A DNA stretch of 64,000 bases from Phascolomyces articulosus (lineage: Eukaryota > Mucoromycota > Mucoromycetes > Mucorales > Lichtheimiaceae), in contig JAIXMP010000021.1 in NCBI GenBank assembly GCA_025677815.1, forward strand, positions 761,847 to 825,846, written 5' to 3'. The translations under genes and the position numbers were made by a program. A model generated the notes under the pieces. The model made no database searches and was not told the DNA's origin. It saw only the letters and a program-made list of their open reading frames with translations. Positions within the stretch are counted from its first letter, which is position 1. The number at the start of each line of letters is the position of its first letter. Below are positions 1-10,911 of the stretch, one piece after another.

Positions 1-1017
1 TTGTTTCTAAGTGGGCTAGCATTGATATATAGTTTCTTCTTTTTCCGAGTGCGGACTATCTTTATTAATAACTTACAGCAAGTCGCATTCGTAAAACTTC
101 AGTCGATTGGGGTCTTAAAATACCAACAAGACGCTTGATCGCCCATGGGACGAGTTCAACCACCAGCTGGATCAAAATACTGATACACCACATAAATGCA
201 GCCCAGGTAAACCAAAGCTGTAAACTATAAGATGTTAACGTTACATTATCTTCATAGGCAACGAAAACAGCGACATCAATAGCAATTAAAATCAAAGCAA
301 ATAATATCAAAAGGGACCAAGCAATATAAGATGAGTTGCGCGATAAACATAAAACGACACCATGTTTTTGTTTTTTCTTTTTTGTTTTATCGTTTTTATC
401 TTCTTCTTCATCATCTTCTTCGCCGCCAGCCCAATCAAACTGATCATGATCTGTATAGTTTGTCACAAGTGCATTGCCTATTGATGAAAGATGATGATAG
501 AAAAAAGGGGTTAGAAAATCAGAAAAATATCTTTCTGGGTTTGTCAAAAAATGGTCTAGTTCCTTATCACTTCTATTTCTTCCTTCCATTCAATCAATCT
601 TGTCATAGCTTGTCTTTTTACTTTTTCTCACACTAATGTTAAGAAAAAAACTTGCCTGCCAGAATTTCTAATGGAACTTCGGCGGGTATATATCCTTCAT
701 CATCTGTTGAGTTACGTGATTGGATTGGATCGTCTGTTGTATCATGTCTATTCAACGGTGGTCGCTGTTGTTGTGAATTATTTTTACGTTCATTTGAATC
801 AGTTTCACTCGTCGTACTACTTAATGATTGTCTACGACCGGGTGCTATTTATTTTTATAAAAAAAGAAAGATCGTCGTCAGTATATGGAATGTTATAGAA
901 GAAAGTTATATAAAGGGGGAAATTATATGCAAATACACACGGACCATCAAAATCTCCATGACCATGGCTACTATCAAATCCTGCATGACCATCCCCTGTT
1001 ACAGTTCCCTCTCCCAT
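1..1017 (-). CDS. MscS-type mechanosensitive channel, N-terminal part, continues past the left edge
   Basis: Fungal MscS-family channel of the Msy1/Msy2 type, which release ions from ER or plasma membrane under hypo-osmotic stress. Proposed exons on the minus strand: 1017-945 (end uncertain), 844-656 and 582-77; the next donor GTAAGT starts at 76 and the rest lies outside the window. The third exon carries an acidic/lysine-rich stretch, a membrane segment (SLLILFALILIAIDVAVFVA) and then WCISILIQLVVELVPWAIK followed by LRPQSTEVLRMRL, a block I recognise from fungal MscS proteins. Exons two and three are joined by a GC-AG intron (655-583, donor GCAAGT), which replaces the ATG at 589 as start because an in-frame TGA lies just upstream of it. 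The N-terminal exon (His/Gly/Asp-rich) and its ATG at 1017 are less certain; an open stretch at 1238-1150 could be an earlier exon. The pore domain is not in view. Confidence 0.72.
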
Positions 1018-4000
1018 AACAACCGTATATCAAGGTAATATATGATAGATAGATATAAAAAAAAGATGAAAAAAGTAAAAGTATATGTGAGGGAAAGATG
1101 AGAGAAGAACCTAAAAAAAAAGGTAGAAAAAAGAAAAAAAGTTTTAATACCGCAAATGGCGGATTGGATAGAGCGTTCTTTCTGGTAGATGTGCCACAAA
1201 ACTGGTTTGGTTATAAATTCACCATCCGTACCAATCATACAAGTTACGGATGATCGGACTGGAATAACCGGACAAAAACCAATTCGAAAGAATAGGGTCG
1301 CTTGGCAATGAACACGTTTTTTATTAGGTTGGTTTCATTTCTCAAACAAAAAAACCAGGTAAATATATAAAATCCAAATGTGTATGATGTCAGGTCTTTA
1401 ATATAAAATGATTATATAAAATAATTTAATAAAAAAAATCCAAGAATTCAAATAATCTAAAAAATGAAGAATTAGAATTTGATCTATTTTATTTTCTTCT
1501 AGCGATACGATAGGTGTTTTTTTTATTTTTGAGCTTTTCGTCGATCTTTTTTCTTATCCGCGCTTCTGAAAATTCGGAGATTCCTACATGCAAAATTTGT
1601 TTGTGTGCATTTTATTTCTAGTTGACGATCGTGTCACACAAAGTAAGCAATAATATTTTTAGGAAACACCCATCAGTAAACAACATATTTTAATGCCCAG
1701 TTATAAACAAAAAAGGTAAGGCGTCACTCGTTTAAGAATCCCTTATACATCTGGGTCCATATTCAATACTCAGTTTTCTTCCTTAGACCCCGGATCCTAC
1801 ATTATAGCTACTACTTACTTTTTGTTATATGTACTAGTAGCCATTGAGGAAATATGGTAAGTTAGCATTGTTCTTTTGTTCAGTAACGTGTTTTATATAA
1901 TAGTAATTATAATAGTGTAAACACAGTGTGAAATAAATTAGAAATATATAGAGATCTGTCGTTGGATCTTTTGTAAATGTATGTAGGTCCGAGTTGGAGC
2001 GCGCTCCCATCCTCTGATGAGTTGTACACGATACATAGTACACCACACAAGAAATAATTTGTTTACGGATTGTTTTGTCTTAATGTACTACTAGTAACAG
2101 CTGAAAGATCAAAAATAGTCACGTACCTTTCCCATTTAAACCAAAGCTTTAAAGACGTCTTTGTCTACATCAGTATAATTGATGTGTTCTAGTTTGAAAC
2201 GACTATTTGCTGCATGTAAAAAGTAAGTTCATTCTATTATTATACAAGTCTATTTTTTTAGTTAATAATACTTCATCCTAATGATTTTGTTTTGTTGATA
2301 TCAAGAAGTCATTACACACTTCATCATTTTATCGGATAAAACTTTTCACAGTTCTTTGTATTTTAACATTTGTGAAAGTTTTTCCCTTTTGATTTTGAAA
2401 AATATATTAGCCGTTTTGCCTTTATCTTATACTGTTCATATTTATGGGTTTTAAACTTATTGTTGCATTTGGGGCTATATTTAATATCCATCTTTATCTT
2501 ACATTCAATTCATTCGACATATTCTATTATGTATGCAATGCTAATTAGTAGTAGCCACAACAGTTTCAGTTGCCAAACATTTCCTATTTTTGGACTAGTG
2601 ATTATGATAAAAAAAATATAGATTTATCCATGTGATTCATAATAATGTACCCGATCTGTTGTCCTGGGCGTACCATCCATGATAGATTTATATTTGAATA
2701 TAATATTGATTTAATACAAGTGTAATGATAGGTTTACAAACAATAGGTATAACGATTAGGGTTCAATACAAATTTACCTTGGCGACACAGCATAAGATTT
2801 GAAACTGAGTTATGATGTCATTATTTCCTTTTATTGTCAGTGGATTTTTTTTATGTACGCTTATATGTTTTGTTTTTGAGGCAAAACTTTTTTAAGTTTA
2901 CAAATAATTGATTTCAAAATAAATTCTTCCGTTTCTATGAGCATTTCTTTCCCAAAGTTATGGCTTGTCCTCATTCTTATTAGTATAGGTGATTGCCCGT
3001 TATCAAATACAGATCAATAAGTTTGTATACTTATATAATGTTGAAAAGAATAAGGTGACTCGATATGCAGCAATGCGTTTTTTTTTTATACAGCTGTTTG
3101 AATGAGAATTGTTGATTGAATAGTTGTCCCACATATGACATTAATCGCAGATGATGCTGCATTTATTCTTAACTGCAAATGGTTGTATATTACCGGGTTA
3201 ATGTTGATAGCTTACTGTGATATGTAAATAGAAACATTAAAAGCTATAACTTGTAGTATGTAATATATATATACTAATTTGATTTTTGATAGCCATAATA
3301 CAATCATACTGCATATTTCTTCGATTCACTAACCACTGTATAAGTTGCATTTACTTTCATAGAAACTTTCCATACAATAGCTACGGCAGAACAGTTCCTT
3401 TCTTGCCACACCTGTTCCCACCTTCATCAGCAATTTCACTACTATTATTAAGATATATAGAAAACTACTACTGTGATGGTATCAGTCTTTTTTTTTACCT
3501 GTAACAACAGGAATAGTTTCTCTGAAGCAATCCAGGGTAAACAAAAGGGGAAAGGTTGTCATCGTAGGTTTTTCGAATTGTGGTTAAATTATATTCAATC
3601 CCTCCTTTTCTCATGAATTACTGAAAAAATGAGTATGTTTGCTACTTCATTTTTTTTTTAAAAAAAAAACTCTAAAATAACAAAAATCAAAATGTGGGTT
3701 TATTTTGAATTGAATAGAAAAACGTTGCGGTTTTAAATCACCATTTCATTGAGTATTTTTTAAAAGGGATTTTTTATATCATTAGATGAAGGAAGATTAG
3801 TAATTTATCATTTACCGAATAGAAGATATTTTCTCCATGCATTCTTCTTGATCATTGACACCATATTAGTTGTCAGAAAGCTTTTTTGGGCTTCCCTTCG
3901 AGGGTAATTATATCTGAGTACGCTTCCCTGGACTGTGAAAACTCGGAGAAAAGAAAAATGGTCAATGCAGGGAGAATCTACAATTTAATTTTCTGGAATA

Positions 4001-4065
4001 TATGCCGCGATATGGTGTAAGCTATCATATTGGGAACAATACATTGAAAATAAGCTTTATGTTTA
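1018..4065. other. Gene-poor AT-rich stretch
   Basis: No convincing gene. Minus-strand 1330-1150 is open without stops and ends in a GTATTA donor, so it may hold an upstream exon of the channel gene. Short coding-looking fragments occur on the minus strand near 2025-1940 and 3450-3390 (the latter ends with a TAG after a Gly/Lys-rich peptide), without frames or splice sites that join them. The rest is homopolymer-rich spacer. Confidence 0.5.
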
Positions 4066-4351
4066 TATAATAATAGAGTTAAAAAAAGCACAGAAAGGCA
4101 GTATCATACCATTATCTTCTTCTGAACCAAAAATCATTACCCCAAGGTCGAATTTAAGAACAAAATCCTGCACATATGGTGTTTGAATATGAACAGTATA
4201 TAAAAAAAAAAATGAACATTTCAAGAAATATGTAATTCAGACTTTTATTCAAGGACAAGTAAAGTAGCCAATAAATCTCGGCCCCAATATTATTATTCGT
4301 GAATCTTATCGTTTGAATCCAAGGGACAGGCAATTTTTCGTTTTTATCCTA

Positions 4352-4540
4352 TCATTCAACGTTATCTGTCATGGTTGTATTTGCTTGATCAAGTTGCATT
4401 CGTATGTCTGGGTTTGTTGTCCTGGTACACCATACCATATCCAATTCATCACTAAAGAGAGAGAAATCTCCGGCTTCTTTGCTTTTACCGTCCAATCGTA
4501 CCCATCGTACATTGATTGCATCTCTTGAATGTATGTGTTC
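4352..4540 (-). other. Exon-like open frame in left palindrome arm (mirror copy)
   Basis: Mirror copy of the 5795-5983 stretch: 62 codons then TGA, identical in sequence. Preceded by an acceptor-like GCGAG and a pyrimidine-rich run. It has no low-complexity bias and contains the peptide RDAINVRWVRLDGKSKEAG. I do not recognise the family. Confidence 0.35.
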
Positions 4541-5794
4541 CTCGCGTGATCAATAACATACAATAGAAAAAAAACAATAATCATATTAATATTTAAGAAC
4601 GACAATAACGATGATAATGAAAACCATATATATAACACGGCACTAAAAGAAACACGTACCAAACACAATAATAATGATTTCATTCAAATGTAATGCGCCT
4701 AGCCCATGTTTAGAGTTGCATTATTATAAAAATAATACAATAATGGTTTCCAGAAGCTACCACGAGGAGGTGGCATTACATCAGCTTCCACCTCCCTGTA
4801 CTTTCAGGCGAAAGATCAAGTTCAAACGGTAGTCCAAAACAGCGAAAGAGAAAGTCGCAATGAATGTTCCACCCCCGCCGACTGTTGTAGGTCTCGGCAT
4901 TGGGAGATTCGCAGACATCACTCGCCTCCATGCAGCTCGACAGCTAGACTACTTACCCAGTCGCGATAGCGAAATATCTGTCCGACTTGAGGCAGAGAGA
5001 GTCTCCTTAGCATCTCTCGAGGGTCACTTACCACAATCCCGCCTATATAAGATCGTACCGTATCGTAGCGAAAACAACCCCAAATGAATGGTGTCATTCC
5101 CGTCCGTGCATCTTGGAAGGTTACTCTTACAGCGGGGTAATCGAAATGCCACAGCCTAATGCAGTTTCGGGTATGCACCAAAAAAACTTCTCTCCTTCTA
5201 TTTTTACGAACAAACCTGGGGAGATGCACGGACGGGAATGACACCATTCATTTGGGGTTGTTTTCGCTACGATACGGTACGATCTTATATAGGCGGGATT
5301 GTGGTAAGTGACCCTCGAGAGATGCTAAGGAGACTCTCTCTGCCTCAAGTCGGACAGATATTTCGCTATCGCGACTGGGTAAGTAGTCTAGCTGTCGAGC
5401 TGCATGGAGGCGAGTGATGTCTGCGAATCTCCCAATGCCGAGACCTACAACAGTCGGCGGGGGTGGAACATTCATTGCGACTTTCTCTTTCGCTGTTTTG
5501 GACTACCGTTTGAACTTGATCTTTCGCCTGAAAGTACAGGGAGGTGGAAGCTGATGTAATGCCACCTCCTCGTGGTAGCTTCTGGAAACCATTATTGTAT
5601 TATTTTTATAATAATGCAACTCTAAACATGGGCTAGGCGCATTACATTTGAATGAAATCATTATTATTGTGTTTGGTACGTGTTTCTTTTAGTGCCGTGT
5701 TATATATATGGTTTTCATTATCATCGTTATTGTCGTTCTTAAATATTAATATGATTATTGTTTTTTTTCTATTGTATGTTATTGATCACGCGAG

Positions 5795-5983
5795 GAACAC
5801 ATACATTCAAGAGATGCAATCAATGTACGATGGGTACGATTGGACGGTAAAAGCAAAGAAGCCGGAGATTTCTCTCTCTTTAGTGATGAATTGGATATGG
5901 TATGGTGTACCAGGACAACAAACCCAGACATACGAATGCAACTTGATCAAGCAAATACAACCATGACAGATAACGTTGAATGA
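5795..5983 (+). other. Exon-like open frame in right palindrome arm
   Basis: After an acceptor-like GCGAG at 5790-5794 a 62-codon open frame runs to TGA at 5981-5983. Its composition (for example DFSLFSDELDMVWCTRTTNP) is that of real coding sequence rather than AT-rich noise. A different frame over the same bases gives a 104-aa ORF with a hydrophobic start, which looks less convincing. No upstream exon could be joined with confidence; a 45-codon frame at 5417-5554 (+) is another candidate piece. Function unknown. Confidence 0.35.
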
Positions 5984-6269
5984 TAGGATAAAAACGAAAA
6001 ATTGCCTGTCCCTTGGATTCAAACGATAAGATTCACGAATAATAATATTGGGGCCGAGATTTATTGGCTACTTTACTTGTCCTTGAATAAAAGTCTGAAT
6101 TACATATTTCTTGAAATGTTCATTTTTTTTTTATATACTGTTCATATTCAAACACCATATGTGCAGGATTTTGTTCTTAAATTCGACCTTGGGGTAATGA
6201 TTTTTGGTTCAGAAGAAGATAATGGTATGATACTGCCTTTCTGTGCTTTTTTTTAACTCTATTATTATA

Positions 6270-7325
6270 ACGCTCTTGTTGCTTGATAATTACTTCTTGG
6301 TAGCTTATACCTTTGATTCCATTGATCCCCTTTCTATTTTGTTGCATTTGGATATAGATAATAATAATTAAATTGATTGCTGATTGAAACAAAGATATAT
6401 ATAAAATAAATGCTTTTGGGTTATAATCATCGTAAGTGGTTTTTACTATTTTTGTGCTCTTTCATGGGGGGGATGTATACTTACTACCTACAAACATATG
6501 ATGAGGATCTTAATCTTCGAAAATGTAAAGAGAGGTTTAATAAAGAAGCCAAGAAAGTTCAGACTCCTTGAAGGTCAAGAAAATGGTATAACCTTTTTTT
6601 AACAATGCAAGAGGATAGTACAAGAATTAGCAAATGATAGCATAAATATTTTAAAAAAAACTCTGCGCCATTGCAAGGGTCATGCATTTCCCTTAAAAGA
6701 TTTGGCAAAATGTCAATATTTATGATCAAATATGGAACAAATATTTATCATTTTATCACATGCTTTATCAATTACAGTTAGGTAAACAAGCATAAATCAA
6801 GAAATAAATAATATATTTACGTATTTATATACTCTAACGAAAAAACAAAAGAATATATTATAAGCGGTTGCATAATAAGTTATTATGAGACGTGAAAATC
6901 TATCGTTCATATGCATAAAATACCATTATTGGAATTGGTTATGCTTCCGTGAGAAGCAAAAAGAAGAATCGATCGATCAAAAAAAATGTAGCACATTGAG
7001 TTCGATCTCATACGATATGTATAGGCAAACGCCAAGTTGTCAAGAAGTTCTGGTGAATAAAAACTGGTTATCGAATTAAGAAATTTCATGTGTATTTGAG
7101 CCTATAGGGCACCTTAAAGAAAGGGAATCAGAAATTGGTACGACACCCAGCCAAGAATTTCTTCGGTGAACTGATCCACCACTCATTTCAAAAGCGGACA
7201 TAAAAAACATATATATATAATCATCCGCATTTTTTACGGCTTTCATTTTTTTTCTACAATTCACATACTTTTATTTTGCTCATCTTATCATCATAAAAAA
7301 ATAATAATCTCTATTTATATACATT
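6270..7325. other. Spacer between palindrome and senescence-domain gene
   Basis: AT-rich, no gene seen. The last 60 bases before 7326 form the short leader of the next gene. Confidence 0.6.
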
Positions 7326-8863
7326 ATGAAGAAAGAACAACAAAACTTGTGTGCTGTCGATCGTGTTTCTTTAGCATCTTTTCAAGACGGACACATAGAA
7401 GAACTCGGTAATGGTCATCTTTTGATTTATTCAAACGAACAGCATATCAACCTTCGATTTATCGATTATTATGGTGAAGAGCGTGCTTCAATCGACTTGA
7501 CTCCAAAATCCAAAGCTTGGTTACAACCCGACCATTTACTTATCTTTGATCGACCAGAAGGTGGACGGTGGCGTCTTGATTGCAGTGCTTCTGATCTTAA
7601 CGCATTTCAAGCATTACAAGATTTACTTACTTATTTTATTAAATACGAAAATCGACATCATTTACGTAATGCTTTGGCTATGATGAACCCTGTATCTTGT
7701 CAAGTCACTGAAGTCATCGCAAGAAACGTTCAACTTGAAGACGAAGATACCTTTTCAGAAAAACAACCAGTAATGATGGAAACTCCGATGGTAAGTTTGG
7801 GAGTTCCATTTTTTTGGGTGGGGTAATAAATTGGATATAAGTATGAAAATTAAATTTAATTTTGATTGCTAGGTTGCTGGCGGTGGCTTCAAAGTACGAT
7901 TATTATATCAAACAAGCGATGCTATGGTGACCGGATCCGATTGGCTTGCTCAATCATTTGTATTAGCAGGACAATCTTTGGCTCGGGGCATCCAAATGTA
8001 AGACAAATAAAAAAACGCCTTGAAATGGAATATCTATCTACGTATTTAGATTCATGTTATGAAAAGCAAGTGATATTCACATTCATTTCTATATTCAATC
8101 TTATTTAGTAAATCCAAGAAAATGCGAGATAATGTGGAACCTACCGAAAATACAATACGTTTGACTGAAGTAGATCGACAATACGTCGAAACATTCTGTA
8201 GTGTAAATCGAACCCTCCTTAAAGGTAATTTTTATAGAATAATATGGTCTGCTGTATATCCGCCAAATGTCCATGATTAATTAAATATTATTTACAATAA
8301 AACATATAGGTGCTGGTAATTTGATAAGCAAAGCAACAACTGCTGCGGCATCAAGTCTCAATTCGTTATATACCGACAACCAACTCCAAAGAGACCCTGT
8401 TGAAAATGCTACGCGTCACTTTGGTGTTTCCCTTTTTCATGCCGCACATAACGTGGTTGCTGGCTTATCCATGGCAACAGGTGCAGTTCTTACCTCATCA
8501 CGTGATGGTATTGTCGACATGGTTTATAAAAAATACGGGCACGATGCTGGATATCTTGCTGAAAAGGCATTGGGTACAGGAAATGATGATGTCGCAGATG
8601 TTCTCGTATATTTTGATGCCCATGGTGTAGCACGTCAAGTTTTCGTTGGTACTGGTGTTGTTCCTGCAACAAATAATACTGTTGATAAAGAAATCGTTGA
8701 TACTAGCAGTAGACGAAATTCATACCGATCTGTACTTTTTGAATCTGAAGACTTTAGATCCGTCTTTTCCCAATCCACTTCACAAACACCAATACATCCA
8801 TTAGATGATGATGAAGAAGAAATAGAAACTAAAAATGACAAACCTACTTATATCCAAGTCTAA
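7326..8863 (+). CDS. Senescence/spartin-domain protein
   Basis: Exons 7326-7790, 7873-7997, 8109-8224 and 8310-8863 give 419 residues with all phases consistent and GTAAGT/GTAAGA/GTAATT donors. The C-terminal half has the plant-senescence/spartin (PF06911-type) pattern: GGGFKVRLLYQTSDAMVTGSD, then KSKKMRDNVEPTENTIRLTE, a Gly/Ala-rich amphipathic region (AGNLISKATTAAASSLNSLY), VVAGLSMATGAVLTSSRDG and YGHDAGYLAEKALGTGNDD followed by a VADVLVYFDAHGVARQVFVG end. In animals spartin acts on lipid droplets and endosomes, in plants relatives are senescence- or dehydration-associated; the role in fungi is not established. The N-terminal 155 residues look like a beta-rich domain comparable to that preceding the senescence domain in relatives. 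The tail is acidic (DDDEEEIE). Confidence 0.82.
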
Positions 8864-10653
8864 AAAGTACACATCCCTTTACACTTTCTCCCCCCCCGAA
8901 AACATAGCTATTCTCAACTTTCATTGTATATTCCTTCATTTTTTATTGTTATTGATTCATACACCTTTATTATTCCTCTTCAATCATTATACATATATTC
9001 ACATATATATATCCCTACTCACTAGTACTTATTGTTACAAAATATTATTATTATTATTATTTACCTGTATAAAAGATATTTAATCAATAAATAAATGAAA
9101 CCATAGTATTAATTATCATAATTCTTTATTTTCATCAAACGTATAGTTGTAAGAAGTGTTACATGTCCTTGATACTTTAATTTACGTTAGCTCCTGGGAG
9201 AAACTAGCTGATAATTATTAATCCTCGCTCTTAATTAATAATTGTCTGTGTTGAAAAGATAAATAAATAAAAACAGATAAACAGAGAAGAAAGAAATCAA
9301 AGACAATAACTTTATAGAAATGTATAAAGGTATTATATAGGAAACGGAGAAAATAGAGCCGATTCAAGATCGGTTACGGAAGGGGGGTGTTAACGTGCTT
9401 GACGCCAATCATATTGAAAGCTAAGAAATGGCTCTTGGCCAATAAGATAATGGTTTAATGTTGATACCAAGCTGGAAAAACAAATCTAAAAATGATCCTC
9501 ATCCATCCATTCAAATATCTATTAAGGACAATTACAACAAGACATTCGATTTGTCTCAAATGTACAATAGAGCAAATAATGCCTAACTATGGCAAAGGAT
9601 AACAGTGTTTTTTAAAATGACATAAGATTACATTCGTAATAATATGCTACCTAATAGCAGTTTACTGATTAAAACCGTTAAAAGATTTATACGTATCATT
9701 GTAGTTTTTCAATACAATAATACGAGTAACATAATCGAAACTTGTTCTCAACTGACTGCGTTAATTTATAGATTAAGTTAGTAACTTTGATTAGAGTTAG
9801 TAAACAATCGACGCATGTCCATTGTTCTCTCGAATTATTCGTAGTATATTATATATAAAATGCAACCAAATGAACCTCTCATGTTCCGTCTCTCATGTTA
9901 TTTTCTTATATATCAATATAAAAACAATACTGGTATATAGTTTTACTATATTGGCATCAATTATTCTATTCCATGTTGAATGAAAATAATCACTGATTTT
10001 TAATAATAATAATATATTGCTTGTGGTGATCAAACATAATATAAAATATCACAAGAGGAGAAGGCTTTCTTTTTTCCTTTCTTCTTCTTTTTCTTTGGCC
10101 CTCTCAATAGCTCTGCTTTGGTAAGTTATGAAAGTATTACAAAAGAAAGTGGAATATTCTAATGGTTGTGAAGAAAGTTATACTTCACTAATAAGCGAAA
10201 AATATATTACGATAGAGGGAGCGCCTTTGGGTTAAATCCCCAAATCGAGCATGCTCGCTTCGGCGGGATGCGTTGCTGGCGCAGCCACCGTCATGTATAG
10301 TAAGCTTTATTTTTTTCGTTTTGAATTGAATAAAAAGTAGGAATAGATGGTGTTTTTTACCATTTAACACAACTGCTATTCATCTGTTTATCTTTAGTTG
10401 CTTCGTGCTGGTGTGGGTACCTCATGCAAGTGAGGCACTCATAAATAACGTAAGTAATAAAATAAAAATTGATATTTGCCACAACATTTACAAGCATGAG
10501 AATTTTTTTAACTCCAGGCATGTTTTATAGACCTATTTTAATAAGTTAAAAACAAATCTGTATATTTTTGACACCCAATAATCAAAAAAAACACTTCTCT
10601 TTTCTTTCTTTATCTTTTTCTCCTCCCCCCACTCTCTTTTTTTTAATACAACA
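8864..10653. other. Spacer with a GC-rich structured spot
   Basis: Mostly AT-rich. It holds the 3' UTR of the senescence-domain gene, a short coding-like minus-strand piece around 9475-9393 interrupted by a TAG, the structured element at 10221-10282, and a pyrimidine-rich leader (10590-10650) before the cytochrome b5 gene. Confidence 0.5.
10221..10282. other. GC-rich potential stem-loop cluster
   Basis: Within AT-rich DNA a short GC-rich island can form nested stems: GCGCC (10221-10225) against GGCGC (10278-10282), TTTGGG (10226-10231) against CCCAAA (10238-10243), and the self-complementary CGAGCATGCTCG (10246-10257). I do not recognise a known ncRNA; it may be a structural RNA, a relic, or chance. 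Confidence 0.3.
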
Positions 10654-10911
10654 ATGAAGTCATTTACCATTGAAGAAGTCGCTCAACATAATAAGCCCAA
10701 CGATCTTTGGATTATTGTTGATGGAAAAGTGTTTGACCTCACCGACTTTGTCAGTGAACACCCTGGTGGCAAAAAGGTGCTTGTCAAGATTGCTGGCAAG
10801 GATGCCACCAAGAAATTCAAACAATTCCATAATGATGCCATTATGCAACGTGTTGGTTTACCAATGCAAATCGGTGTCATTGGTGATGCTGATGGCAGGG
10901 CTCGCCTCTAA
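10654..10911 (+). CDS. Solo cytochrome b5-domain protein, duplicate of the dehydrogenase N-terminus
   Basis: Single-exon 85-residue protein that is only a cytochrome b5 heme-binding fold: HPGG (His36) and FHND (His59) are the expected axial heme ligands. It lacks the C-terminal membrane anchor of ER cytochrome b5 and ends in ARL, which fits the loose PTS1 consensus [SAC]-[KRH]-[LM]. It parallels the first 77 residues of the gene at 12259: the first 105 bases differ at many sites, mostly silent, but 10759-10885 differ at only one base from 12364-12490. It has its own pyrimidine-rich leader and ATG, so it could be expressed as a soluble electron carrier, or it could be a truncated copy. The tail after GVIGD is unrelated to the longer gene. 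Confidence 0.7.
   Translation: MKSFTIEEVAQHNKPNDLWIIVDGKVFDLTDFVSEHPGGKKVLVKIAGKDATKKFKQFHNDAIMQRVGLPMQIGVIGDADGRARL

Larger units (their letters stand above)
4066..6269. repeat. Near-perfect 2.2 kb inverted repeat (palindrome), arms of about 1,048 bp
   Basis: Left arm 4066-5113 and right arm 5222-6269 are reverse complements; position x pairs with 10335 minus x. I compared several hundred bases directly and the only differences found are two homopolymer lengths (11 A near 4202 against 10 T near 6123; 7 A at 4081 against 8 T at 6247), and open frames in the arms are identical residue by residue. A 108-bp spacer (5114-5221) is not palindromic. The arms are clearly richer in GC between about 4740-5113 and 5222-5590 than the flanks. 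I see no target-site duplication at the outer ends. It could be a foldback element, a recent inverted duplication, or an assembly/library fold-back artefact. Confidence 0.95.

Noticed and set aside
4313..4528. 71-codon ORF, mirrored at 5807-6022
   Set aside because: Antisense to the better exon-like frame at 4352-4540.
4860..5087. 75-codon ORF, repeated in mirror image at 5248-5475
   Set aside because: Overlaps an open frame on the other strand in GC-rich sequence, no family recognised; covered by the palindrome entry rather than called as a gene.
10249..10265. GCTCGCTTCGGC resembles the 5' hairpin of U6 snRNA
   Set aside because: Only about 12 bases match; the downstream ACAGAGA and conserved U6 body are missing.
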